From NCBI RefSeq assembly GCF_039530285.1, contig NZ_BAAAOK010000006.1, positions 1 through 64,000 of the forward strand: DNA of 64,000 nt, written 5' to 3'. The DNA is from Actinomadura_C alba (GTDB lineage Bacteria > Actinomycetota > Actinomycetes > Streptosporangiales > Streptosporangiaceae). Position 1 is the stretch's first letter; each line of letters opens with the position of its first letter. Under the pieces are notes generated by a model. It was given only the letters and a program-made list of their open reading frames with translations. It did no database searches and had not been told where the DNA came from. The translations under genes were made by a program, and so were the position numbers. This document shows, piece after piece, positions 7,788-16,158 of the stretch.

Positions 7788-9299
7788 ATGACGTCACGAA
7801 ATTCGCGAAACGTCGCCCGGGTCGCCATGTTGCTCGCCGCCGCGAGCGCCGCGGCCGGGTGCTCCGTCGGGGCGGACCGGCCCGATGAGGGCGTCCCTGC
7901 CCGTCCGCCCTCGGCGCTTTCCGGCGACGGCGGGGCGTCCTCGGCCGGCGACTCCTACACCGACGGGGACGGCAACGGCGGATACGACGTCCAGCACTAC
8001 GACCTCAGGTTGCGCATCGATCCGGCGAACCGCGCCAAGGCGCTCGACGGCGTCGCCGAGATCACCGCGAGGGCCACCCAGGAGATGTCGCGTTTCCATC
8101 TCGACCTGGCCGGTCTGAACGTCGCCGAGGTACGGGTGGACGACGCCGCCGCGCGACACGAGCGGCAGGACAGCGAACTGATCGTCTCACCGGCCGCTCC
8201 GCTGAAGCGGGGCGCGACCTTCAAGGTGCGGGTGCGCTACTCCGGTACGCCCAAGACCGTCGTCGACCCGATCCTGCAACGCTACGGGTGGATCCCCACC
8301 AGCGACGGCGTCTTCATCGCGTGCCAGCCGAGCGGCGCGCACAGCTGGTTCCCGGGCAACGACCACCCCACCGACAAGGCCACGTTCGACTTCCACATCA
8401 CTGTGCCGAGCGGGCTGACCGCCATCGCCAACGGCGAGCAGACCGAAGGCCCCGCCACCGGCGGGGACGACCCGGCCGAGCCGCCGGGCACCGACCCGAC
8501 GCCGCGGTTCAGCCAGATCGCCGCCCGCGCCGAGACGACGACCACGTGGCGGGTCAAGGAGCCGATGGCGACCTACCTCGCCACCGTCAACGTCGGCCGG
8601 TTCGACGTGCGCAAGGGCGAGACCCCCGGCGGGATCCCGATCCTGTCCGCCGTCGACCCGACGGTCATCACCACCGACGTGGACGAGTTCCACACCAAGA
8701 ACGCTCAGATCACCGACGAGTGGGTGAAGCTCTTCGGCCCCTACCCGTTCTCGTCCACGGGCGGGATCGTCGACAACGCCGACGTGGGCTTCGCCCTGGA
8801 GACGCAGACCCGCCCGGTCTACGGATCGTTCGGCGCCCAGGAGACGATCGTGGCGCACGAGCTGGCGCACCAGTGGTTCGGTGACAGCGTCAGCGTCACC
8901 AGGTGGAAGGACATCTGGCTCAACGAGGGTTTCGCCACCTACGCCGAATGGCTGTGGGGTGAGCGGTCCGGCGGGGCTACCGCCCAGCAGGAGTTCGACA
9001 ACCGGTACCGGCAACCCGGCAACCGGGAGATCTGGGACGTGCCGCCGGGCAATCCCGGGCGCGCCCAGATGTTCGGGCGGTCGGTGTACGACCGGGGCGG
9101 CATGACCCTGCACGCCCTGCGACGCAAGGTCGGCGACGCCACCTTCTTCACCATCCTGCGCACCTGGGCCAAGGAGCACCGGCACGGCAACGCGACGACC
9201 GCGCAGTTCATCGCGCTGGCCGAGCGGCTGTCCGACCAGGACCTCGACAGGTTCTTCCGGGTCTGGCTGTACGACCGAGGCCGACCGGCCAACTGGTGA
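7788..9299 (+). CDS. M1 family metallopeptidase, probable lipoprotein
   Basis: A zinc aminopeptidase-type protein exported through an N-terminal signal with a lipobox-like AAGC (residues about 20-24), suggesting anchoring to the membrane outer face. After a Gly/Ser/Asp linker come the M1 N-terminal beta domain (YDVQHYDLRLRID) and the catalytic domain with H357-E-x-x-H361 and the third zinc ligand E380 (WLNEGF). It ends soon after the thermolysin-like domain, so the large C-terminal domain of PepN-type enzymes is absent; about 500 residues is usual for this secreted actinobacterial subgroup. A paralogue follows in tandem. GTG 7785 is an alternative start. Confidence 0.9.
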   Translation: MTSRNSRNVARVAMLLAAASAAAGCSVGADRPDEGVPARPPSALSGDGGASSAGDSYTDGDGNGGYDVQHYDLRLRIDPANRAKALDGVAEITARATQEMSRFHLDLAGLNVAEVRVDDAAARHERQDSELIVSPAAPLKRGATFKVRVRYSGTPKTVVDPILQRYGWIPTSDGVFIACQPSGAHSWFPGNDHPTDKATFDFHITVPSGLTAIANGEQTEGPATGGDDPAEPPGTDPTPRFSQIAARAETTTTWRVKEPMATYLATVNVGRFDVRKGETPGGIPILSAVDPTVITTDVDEFHTKNAQITDEWVKLFGPYPFSSTGGIVDNADVGFALETQTRPVYGSFGAQETIVAHELAHQWFGDSVSVTRWKDIWLNEGFATYAEWLWGERSGGATAQQEFDNRYRQPGNREIWDVPPGNPGRAQMFGRSVYDRGGMTLHALRRKVGDATFFTILRTWAKEHRHGNATTAQFIALAERLSDQDLDRFFRVWLYDRGRPANW

Positions 9300-9392
9300 G
9301 GCCCCAGCGAAGGGGCAACCCTCGGCAAGGTATCCGGAAAGGCCCGGCGGGCACCGCGACACCGCGCGGGCCGGGCCCACAGGGTATGGCGG

Positions 9393-11012
9393 GTGAACCG
9401 CCCTCTCGGACGAGCGACCAGACGATCTGACGAACACGCCACCAGGCGGGCGACCCGGATGACGGCCCGGCGGGCCGCCGTCCGGATGACCGCCGTGGCG
9501 ACCGCCGCATGCGTGGTGATGACGATCAACGGCAGCGGCGTGACGGTACTGCGGTCGGCCCCCTGGCCGGCGGAGGCCCCGGCGCGGCCCGCCGCCTCGC
9601 CGAACGCCGCCACCCCCGTCACCGCCCCGGTGCGGCCGGCCGCCTCGGCCGGTCCGCCCGCCTCCGCGCCCGCCTCCGCGCCCGCCTCCGCGCCCGCCTC
9701 CGCGCCCGCCTCGGCGGGCCGGCCCGGCGTGCCCGGGCTGGGCGACAAGTACTTCCCCCGGGCCGGCAACGGCGGCTACGACGTCGGCGAGTACCAGGTC
9801 GATCTGCGCTACACACCCGCGGAACAGCGTGTCACCGCCACGGTGACGATCACCGCGCGGGCGACGCTGGACCTGTCCGGCTTCAACCTCGACTTCCGCG
9901 GCCCAGAGATCACCGAGCTCCTCGTCAACGGGCTGCCCGCGCCGTACGAGCGGCGAGGCCAGGAACTCGTCGTCAAACCGCCGAGGACGCTGCCGCGCGG
10001 CGGCACCTTCACGACGGTCGTCCGCTACTCCGGACGGCCGCGGCCGAGCCGCCACGCCACCCTGGGGACGTACGGATGGGTGCCGACGAAGGACGGTGCG
10101 GTCGTGGCCGCCGAGCCGGACGGCGCGCCCACCTGGCTCCCGGTGAACGACCATCCCCGCGACAAGGCGACGTACATCTTCCGGGTCACGGTGCCGAAGC
10201 ACCTGCAGGTGCTGGCCAACGGCGATCCGCATCCCCCGGTGACCCGGGGGGCGACCACGACGTACGTGTGGACCGAACGCGATCCGATGGCGAGCTACCT
10301 CGCGATGATCGCCATCGGCCGGTTCTCGGTCCGGCGCGGCCGGGTCGCCGACATCCCGGTCATCACGGCCGTGGATCCGCAGTTCGCCTCGGCCGGCGAG
10401 CGCCTCCACACCACCACGATGGAGGTGCTCCGCTGGCAGATCCGGACGTTCGGCGACTACCCGTTCCAGACCGCCGGGGGCATCATCGACGATCCGCGGC
10501 TGGGCTACGCCCTGGAGACCCAGGAACGGCCGGTCTATCTCGGCTTCACGCCCGACGAGCGTTTCATCGTGCACGAGCTGGCGCACCAGTGGTTCGGTAA
10601 CAGCGTCAGCCTGTGGCGCTGGCAGGACATCTGGCTCAACGAGGGTTTCGCCACCTATGCCGAGTGGCTGTGGAGTGAGCACACCGGGCGGGAGACGACC
10701 GCGAAGATCTTCGAGCGGCACTATCGCCAGCCGCCCAAGTCACCGATCTTCAATCCGCCCGTGGGCGACCCTGGAGTGGACGGCCTGTTCAGTTCCTCGA
10801 TCTACGTGCGGGGCGCCATGTGCCTGCAGGCCCTGCGCGCCAAGGTGGGCGACGAGAAGTTCTTCACCATCCTGCGCGAGTGGGCGGCGGCGCACCGGCA
10901 CGGGACCGCCAGCGTCCCCGAGTTCGTCGCCTTCGCCGAGCGGACGTCCGGCATGCGGCTCGACCGGCTCTTCCAGACCTGGCTCTTCGAGAAGGGCAAG
11001 CCCAAGCGATGA
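9393..11012 (+). CDS. M1 family metallopeptidase, secreted paralogue
   Basis: Second copy of the tandem M1 pair, with the same domain order and clear similarity in the zinc region: H394ELAH398 and E417 (WLNEGF). It differs at the N-terminus: a basic segment and hydrophobic helix (signal or anchor), then a low-complexity linker of repeated ASAP units, then YDVGEYQVDLRY opening the first domain. No lipobox Cys is seen, so it is secreted or N-terminally anchored. GTG 9393 was chosen; an in-frame ATG at 9459 would also leave a signal-like helix. The pair looks like a gene duplication followed by divergence of the export region. Confidence 0.87.
   Translation: MNRPLGRATRRSDEHATRRATRMTARRAAVRMTAVATAACVVMTINGSGVTVLRSAPWPAEAPARPAASPNAATPVTAPVRPAASAGPPASAPASAPASAPASAPASAGRPGVPGLGDKYFPRAGNGGYDVGEYQVDLRYTPAEQRVTATVTITARATLDLSGFNLDFRGPEITELLVNGLPAPYERRGQELVVKPPRTLPRGGTFTTVVRYSGRPRPSRHATLGTYGWVPTKDGAVVAAEPDGAPTWLPVNDHPRDKATYIFRVTVPKHLQVLANGDPHPPVTRGATTTYVWTERDPMASYLAMIAIGRFSVRRGRVADIPVITAVDPQFASAGERLHTTTMEVLRWQIRTFGDYPFQTAGGIIDDPRLGYALETQERPVYLGFTPDERFIVHELAHQWFGNSVSLWRWQDIWLNEGFATYAEWLWSEHTGRETTAKIFERHYRQPPKSPIFNPPVGDPGVDGLFSSSIYVRGAMCLQALRAKVGDEKFFTILREWAAAHRHGTASVPEFVAFAERTSGMRLDRLFQTWLFEKGKPKR
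9656..9715. repeat. 12-bp tandem repeat, five copies, in M1 linker
   Basis: Five head-to-tail copies of GCCCGCCTCCGC, the last with one substitution. In the peptidase frame they encode the ASAP-type Pro/Ala linker between the export signal and the enzyme. The 12-bp period keeps the frame, so linker length could vary by slippage. Confidence 0.85.
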
Positions 11013-11045
11013 GCGGTGCTCCGTGCCGCCCGCGACCGGGGGGCT

Positions 11046-11103
11046 GCGAACAACTGCATGATCACGGCAGGGGATCTTCTGGCGTGATCATGCAATTGTT
11101 CGC
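11046..11103. repeat. Long inverted repeat (REP-like palindrome/terminator)
   Basis: Two 21-base arms, beginning GCGAACAACTGCATGATC on the left, form a stem with a single mismatch around a 16-nt loop (11067-11082). It lies between the convergent M1 peptidase and ilvA, so it can act as a terminator. The arm is AT-richer than its surroundings and unlike a typical terminator stem; the outward TGATCATGCA core looks like a dispersed palindromic element of actinomycetes, which is a recollection and not a search result. Confidence 0.8.
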
Positions 11104-11127
11104 GACCCCTCGAGCCGGAATCGCCGT

Positions 11128-12342
11128 TCAGCTGAAGGTGAGCACGTAGCCCTTGGCCCTGAGCCGCCCCAGCACCTCGTCACAGTGGTCGGGGCCCCTG
11201 GTCTCCAGGTGCATGAGGACCTCGGCGTCCTCGACGTGCAGCCGGGCGGCGACCCGCTCGTGCATCACGTCGAGCACGTTCACGCCGAGCTCGGCCAGCT
11301 CGCCCAGCAGCGTGACCAGCGCGCCGGGCCGGTCCTGAACCCGGCAGCGGACGACGAGGTAGCGACCGGCGACCGCCAGCCCGTGGCGCAGCACCTTGGC
11401 GAGCAGCACCGGGTCGATGTTGCCGCCCGACAGCACCGCCACCACTGGCGGGTTGAAGGCGTAGGCGTGTTCGAGCATCGCGGCGACGCCCGCGGCGCCG
11501 GCGGGTTCGACGACCTGCTTCGAACGCTCGAGGCAGAGCAGGAGCGCCTGCGAGAGCGACTCCTCGGACACCGTGACGACGGCGTCGACGAGCTTGGACA
11601 CCAGCTCGAAGGTCAGCTCCCCGGGCTTGCCCACCGCGATGCCGTCCGCCATCGTCGGGCCGATGTCGACCCGGGTCGGGTGGGCGGTGGCCAGCGACGG
11701 AGGAAAGGCGGCGGCCCTCTTGGCCTGCACACCGATCACCTTGACGTCCTGCCTGAGCTCCTTGACCGCCGTGGCGATCCCCGCCACCAGCCCGCCCCCG
11801 CCGGTCGCGGTGACGATCGTCCGCACGTCGGGTCGCTGCTCGAGGATCTCCAGCCCGATGGTGCCCTGCCCGGCGACCACATCCGGGTGGTCGAACGGGT
11901 GGATGAAGATCGCCCCGTGTTCCTCCGCGTACGCCTCGGCGGCGACCAGGCAGTCGTCCACGGTCGGCCCTGGGAACAGCACCTCCGCGCCGTACGCCTT
12001 CGTCGCGGCCACTTTCGGCAGCGGCGCGCCCTCGGGCATGAAGACGGTGGCCTTGCACCCCAGCAGCGAGGCGGCGAGGGCGACGCCCTGGGCGTGATTG
12101 CCGGCGCTCGCCGCGACGACGCCGCCGGCCCGCTCGGCCTCGCTCAGCCGGGCGATCCGCACGTACGCCCCACGGATCTTGAACGAGCCGGTGCGCTGCA
12201 GGTTCTCGCACTTGAGGTACACCGGCCCGCCCACCATCTCGGACAGGTAGCGGGAGTGCAGCAGTGGTGTGGATACGGCGACATCGCGCAGCAGCTCACC
12301 GGCCGCGCGGATCTCACGAACGCCCACGGAATCCCGAGTCAT
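11128..12342 (-). CDS. ilvA: Threonine ammonia-lyase (threonine dehydratase)
   Basis: PLP enzyme that deaminates threonine to 2-oxobutanoate, the entry to isoleucine synthesis or threonine catabolism. At 404 residues it is the shorter form: a PLP-fold catalytic domain (lysine K55 in GSFKIRGA; ASAGNHAQG; the glycine loop TGGGGL near 184) followed by a C-terminal ACT-like domain (about residues 325-404, with RDR-like VQDRPGALVTLLGELA). Single-ACT enzymes of this type occur in both biosynthetic and catabolic roles, so the role here is open. No ilv genes are adjacent. Confidence 0.93.
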   Translation of the reverse strand: MTRDSVGVREIRAAGELLRDVAVSTPLLHSRYLSEMVGGPVYLKCENLQRTGSFKIRGAYVRIARLSEAERAGGVVAASAGNHAQGVALAASLLGCKATVFMPEGAPLPKVAATKAYGAEVLFPGPTVDDCLVAAEAYAEEHGAIFIHPFDHPDVVAGQGTIGLEILEQRPDVRTIVTATGGGGLVAGIATAVKELRQDVKVIGVQAKRAAAFPPSLATAHPTRVDIGPTMADGIAVGKPGELTFELVSKLVDAVVTVSEESLSQALLLCLERSKQVVEPAGAAGVAAMLEHAYAFNPPVVAVLSGGNIDPVLLAKVLRHGLAVAGRYLVVRCRVQDRPGALVTLLGELAELGVNVLDVMHERVAARLHVEDAEVLMHLETRGPDHCDEVLGRLRAKGYVLTFS

Positions 12343-12429
12343 CCCCCGAGTCTCCCACCTTCGGCCCCGATCTCACGGTGCCTGCCCGCCCTCCGCGACC
12401 AGGCCCGATGGCGTGTCGCGCGCACCGGC

Positions 12430-13401
12430 TCAGTCGGCGTTCCAGTAGCGGTCCCCGGCGAACACCAGGGCGGCGGCACCGATGAGGCCCGCGGGCTGGC
12501 CCAGGGCGGCCGGCACGACGCGCACCTCCCTCGCGTAGTCCATGCGCGCATGCACCCGCAGCGCCTCTTCGAGCGGGTCGAACAGCAGCGGGCCGGCCTG
12601 GGACAGCCCGCCACCGATGGCGATCACCTCGAGATCGCACAGGTGCGTCGCCGAGGCGAGGGCGATGCCCAGCGCCCGGCCGGCCCGCCGCAGCGCCGTG
12701 GTCGCGATGGGGTGGCCACGTGCCGCGTCGTCGGCCAGGTCCTTGGCGGTGGTCTCGGACCGTCCCGGCCGCCAGCCCTGTTCCCGCGCCCAGGCGGCCA
12801 GCGCGGGCCCCCGCGCGATCGCCTCGAGGCAGCCCCGGCCGCCGCAGCCGCACGGCGGCCCGTCCGGGTCGACGATCACATGACCGATGTGCCCTGCATT
12901 GCCCCGCGCACCGTCGATCAGCCGCCCGCCGAGGATCAACCCGCCGCCGACCCCGGTGGACACCACCATGCCGAGCATGTTGCCCCGGCCCCTGCCCGCT
13001 CCCCGCCAGTGCTCGGCGACCGCCACGCAGACGGCGTCGTTGTGCACCCGTACCGGCAGGCCGGGATGGCGGGCGCGCAGCCGGTCCCTCAGCGGGAAGT
13101 CCCGCCAGGCCGGGATGTTCAGCGGCGACACCTCCCCGGCCGGCCAGGTCATCGGCCCGCCGCAACCGACTCCGACGCCCGCGATCGAGGGGGCACCGCT
13201 GTCGGCGAGGACCTTGTCGAGCAGCGCCTCCAGGGTGCGCCAGAGGACCTCGGCGTCCAGGTCCGGCTCGTTGGGCGTCTCCACCCGGTCGTACGCGGCG
13301 ATCCGGCCACCGGGTTCCACCAGGCCGACGGCCAGCTTGGTGCCGCCGATGTCGATCGCGAGGACCGGGCCCGGCCCGGGTCCGCCAGGGTCAGGCGTCA
13401 T
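12430..13401 (-). CDS. ROK family sugar kinase
   Basis: An ATP-dependent hexose kinase of the ROK family, probably a glucokinase or close relative. ATG 13401 gives 323 residues: the phosphate loop AIDIGGTKLAVG lies near residues 15-26, the sugar-binding GHIGH with VHNDAV upstream is present, and so is the ROK zinc signature CGCGGRGCLE. IGGGLSQAGPLL is the C-terminal adenosine region. It overlaps the end of the FIST-domain gene by 11 bases on the same strand, so the two are probably co-transcribed. No HTH is present, so it is an enzyme and not an NagC-type repressor. Confidence 0.9.
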   Translation of the reverse strand: MTPDPGGPGPGPVLAIDIGGTKLAVGLVEPGGRIAAYDRVETPNEPDLDAEVLWRTLEALLDKVLADSGAPSIAGVGVGCGGPMTWPAGEVSPLNIPAWRDFPLRDRLRARHPGLPVRVHNDAVCVAVAEHWRGAGRGRGNMLGMVVSTGVGGGLILGGRLIDGARGNAGHIGHVIVDPDGPPCGCGGRGCLEAIARGPALAAWAREQGWRPGRSETTAKDLADDAARGHPIATTALRRAGRALGIALASATHLCDLEVIAIGGGLSQAGPLLFDPLEEALRVHARMDYAREVRVVPAALGQPAGLIGAAALVFAGDRYWNAD

Positions 13402-14551
13402 CGCCCGCTCCGAAGGCCAGGATCGAGGCGGTGAAGCCGTGCACGTGGTTACGGCCGCCGACAGGGCCGATCTCACCGGCGGCGAAGAAGCCGCCGACGC
13501 CCGCCGGGCCGAAGGTCCGGCGCAGCGTCCGTATGTCGTGGTCCGAGCTCGGGAACATCGCCCTGCCCCGGCCGTTGCACGAGAACAGCAGCGCTCCCTC
13601 GACCGGTGCGAGGTCGAACCGTTCGAGCAGCTCGGACAGGTCCTCGTCGGCGGCCCCGGCGTCGCGCACCTGGAACCGCACAGTGCGGCCCACCTCGACG
13701 ACGTCGCCGATCGCGATCGCCCCGTTGTCGGTGTCGGCCCCCACGACGCCGCGGACGAGGAAGTCGCCCTGCTCGTACTCGTCGGCGTACTCGTCCATCG
13801 CCACCCCGATCAGCAGTCCCGAGGCGGCCAGTTCCTGCTCGTCGGCCGGGAGCACAGTGATGATCTGCTCGAGCTTGTCGAGCGCGGGCGCGCCCGCCAG
13901 CTCGTACAGCACGTTGTCCTCGGCCTTGGTCACGGCCATCGGAGGGCCGATCGGCCGCGCGCCCTGGCTCACCACGGTCGCGGCGGTGATCGGCCCGCCG
14001 AGGACGACGCCGACGGCGCCGGTCTCGATGACCTCGTCGTCGACGAACAGCCGCGTGGATCCCCGTACCTCTCCGCCGGCGAGCCCGCCGACCAGCGGCA
14101 GGCCCGGCAGCACGTCACCCGACCGCTCGACGAACGCGTCCACCGGGAAGCTGTACGGGTCGGCCAGCAGCACACCGACCACGTCGTCGTCGCGGCCCTC
14201 GGGCATGCCCAGGACGACCAGCCGGTCGTCGGTGCGCAGGGTCTCGAGCCGGAACGGCTCGATCCGCGCCTGGGGCAGGATCGCGGCCCACGCGCTGACG
14301 GCGCTCGTCTCCTCCACGCCCCTGTTTCCGCCGATCACTCCGCTGGCGCTGCAGCCGATGATCGTACGGGCGTTCGCGACCTCCATGGCCCGTCTGGCCG
14401 CGGCCTCGACCAGGTCCGGGTCTTCGCCGGTGATGAAAACGCACATGAGATCCGCGCGCCCGGTCAGCGGTTCCATGGCCTGCCGGACGGCGGATTCCGC
14501 TGAACTCATAAGATCGGGTCCGAGGGCAAGCCCGTCGCCGAAGCGCGCCAC
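13391..14551 (-). CDS. FIST domain sensor protein
   Basis: A 386-residue protein with FIST-N (about residues 30-225) and FIST-C (about 230-375) domains, proposed in the literature to bind small ligands such as amino acids in signalling. Visible hallmarks are IIGCSASGVIGG, GLPLVGGLAGG and the C-terminal GVGGFFAAGEIGPVGG with LFSCNGRGRAMF. GTG 14551 is preceded by GGGAGGTGG at good spacing, and the protein from there matches family starts. It stands alone with no HAMP, kinase or cyclase domain. Coupling with the ROK kinase gene through an 11-base overlap is the only functional clue. Confidence 0.9.
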   Translation of the reverse strand: MARFGDGLALGPDLMSSAESAVRQAMEPLTGRADLMCVFITGEDPDLVEAAARRAMEVANARTIIGCSASGVIGGNRGVEETSAVSAWAAILPQARIEPFRLETLRTDDRLVVLGMPEGRDDDVVGVLLADPYSFPVDAFVERSGDVLPGLPLVGGLAGGEVRGSTRLFVDDEVIETGAVGVVLGGPITAATVVSQGARPIGPPMAVTKAEDNVLYELAGAPALDKLEQIITVLPADEQELAASGLLIGVAMDEYADEYEQGDFLVRGVVGADTDNGAIAIGDVVEVGRTVRFQVRDAGAADEDLSELLERFDLAPVEGALLFSCNGRGRAMFPSSDHDIRTLRRTFGPAGVGGFFAAGEIGPVGGRNHVHGFTASILAFGAGDDA

Positions 14552-14696
14552 TGGGTCCACCTCCCTCGTACGGTCTCGGGGTGTAGACCGATTCTCCCCG
14601 GTTCTTCGGCCACGTACCAAAACCAGCGGGTCTGGGCGGGCGGCGGGTTCGGGACCGGGGTGCGAGTACTCACTTCCGCGACGTAGTGTCGATCTC

Positions 14697-16109
14697 GTGC
14701 GTGATTCCACACCGCGCGAGACCACCCTGGGTGAACTCCGCGCAAACGGCCACGTCCATCGCCCGGTGAAGGCCGAGCTCCGAAATAACCTGCTGGCCAG
14801 GCTCCGATCCGGCGAGCCCAGGTTTCCGGGGATCGTCGGGTTCGACGACACCGTGCTCCCCCATCTCGAGCGCGCCCTGCTGGCAGGGCACGATCTCGTG
14901 CTGCTGGGCGAGCGCGGACAGGGCAAGACCCGGCTGATCCGCACCCTGGTGGGGCTGCTGGACGAGTGGACCCCGGTCATCGACGGCTGCGAGATCAACG
15001 ATCACCCGTACGAGCCGGTGTGCGTGCGCTGCCGCAGGCTCGCCGCCGAACTCGGGGACGGGCTGCCCATCGCCTGGCGGCACCGTGACGAGCGGTTCGG
15101 CGAGAAGCTGGCCACGCCCGACACGAGCGTGGGCGACCTGATCGGCGACATCGATCCGATCAAGGTCGCCGAGGGCCGTACGCTGGGCGATCCCGAGACG
15201 GTGCACTTCGGCCTGGTGCCGCGCACCAACCGTGGGATCTTCTCCATCAACGAGCTGCCCGACCTGGCCGAGCGCATCCAGGTGGCGCTGCTCAACGTGC
15301 TCGAGGAACGCGACATCCAGGTGCGCGGCTACGCCCTGCGACTGCCGCTCGACGTTCTCCTCGTCGCCAGCGCCAACCCCGAGGACTACACCAACCGGGG
15401 ACGGATCATCACCCCGCTGAAGGACCGCTTCGGCGCCGAGATCCGCACCCACTATCCCCTGGCCCTGGAGGACGAGCTCGACCTCGTCCGGCAAGAGGCG
15501 GATCTCGCCGACCTCGGCGCCGAGGTACCCGGCCATCTGATCGAGGTGATCGGCCGGTTCACCCGGCTCGTCCGTGACTCGACCGCGGTCGACTCGCGGT
15601 CCGGCGTCTCGGCGCGGTTCGCCATCGCCGGCGCCGAGACGGTGGCGGCGGGCGCCCTTCGCCGCGCCGCGCTCACCGGCGAGCAGCAGCCCGTCGCGCG
15701 TGTGTGCGACCTGCCGGCGGTGGTGCCCACGCTGCTCGGCAAGGTGGAGTTCGAGGTCAGCGAAGAGGGGCGTGAGCAGGAGGTGCTCGAGCATCTGCTG
15801 CGTCGGGCCACCGCCGAGACCTACCGGCGCTCGCTCGGGCCGGCCGATCTGTCCGGGCTGCTGGACAGGTTCGACGCCGGTGAGAGCGTCGACTCCGGAG
15901 AGCTCGTCCCGGCCACCGAGCTGCTCAAGCGGGTGGGCCAGGTGCCCGGCCTGGCCAAGATCATGGAGCGGCTGGGAATGTCCGGTGAGTCACCCGGCCA
16001 GGCCGCCGCGGCACTCGAGTTCGCGCTGGAAGGGCTCTTCCTGACCCGCCGGCTGTCCAAGGAGGTCTCCTCGCCCGGTCCCGACGGCACCGCGACCTAC
16101 CGAACATGA
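14697..16109 (+). CDS. MoxR/Mg-chelatase-like AAA+ ATPase
   Basis: A AAA+ ATPase of the MoxR/ChlI-like group, 470 residues from GTG 14697. Walker A is GERGQGKT (residues 71-78), the Walker B region includes IFSINELPDLAE, and the sensor strand is VLLVASANPEDY, followed by RGRIITPLKDRF. An atypical insert with C-x2-C-like cysteines (CEINDHPYEPVCVRC, about 100-115) lies after Walker A. Such ATPases work with a VWA-domain partner as metal-dependent chaperones or cofactor-insertion machines; that partner is the next gene, 49 bp downstream. It is not assigned to chlorophyll synthesis, since no other pathway genes are present. Confidence 0.88.
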   Translation: MRDSTPRETTLGELRANGHVHRPVKAELRNNLLARLRSGEPRFPGIVGFDDTVLPHLERALLAGHDLVLLGERGQGKTRLIRTLVGLLDEWTPVIDGCEINDHPYEPVCVRCRRLAAELGDGLPIAWRHRDERFGEKLATPDTSVGDLIGDIDPIKVAEGRTLGDPETVHFGLVPRTNRGIFSINELPDLAERIQVALLNVLEERDIQVRGYALRLPLDVLLVASANPEDYTNRGRIITPLKDRFGAEIRTHYPLALEDELDLVRQEADLADLGAEVPGHLIEVIGRFTRLVRDSTAVDSRSGVSARFAIAGAETVAAGALRRAALTGEQQPVARVCDLPAVVPTLLGKVEFEVSEEGREQEVLEHLLRRATAETYRRSLGPADLSGLLDRFDAGESVDSGELVPATELLKRVGQVPGLAKIMERLGMSGESPGQAAAALEFALEGLFLTRRLSKEVSSPGPDGTATYRT

Positions 16110-16158
16110 CGGCCCCCGCGGTCGCGGACGTCCGCGCGCGCACGAGGAGGGAGAGCCG

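Noticed and set aside
9656..9715. The short tandem repeats here, at 49089-49148 and at 34822-34900 as possible CRISPR
   Set aside because: Units are contiguous without spacers and, for the first, coding; no cas genes are in the window.
8187..10721. An 844-codon open frame on the minus strand
   Set aside because: It is antisense to both M1 peptidase genes and Gly/Arg-repetitive because of the tandem repeats; no family features.
12720..14696. Long 5' extension of the AAA+ ATPase frame
   Set aside because: The extension is antisense to the ROK and FIST genes and Ser/Arg/Pro-rich; GTG 14697 gives a normal-sized ATPase.
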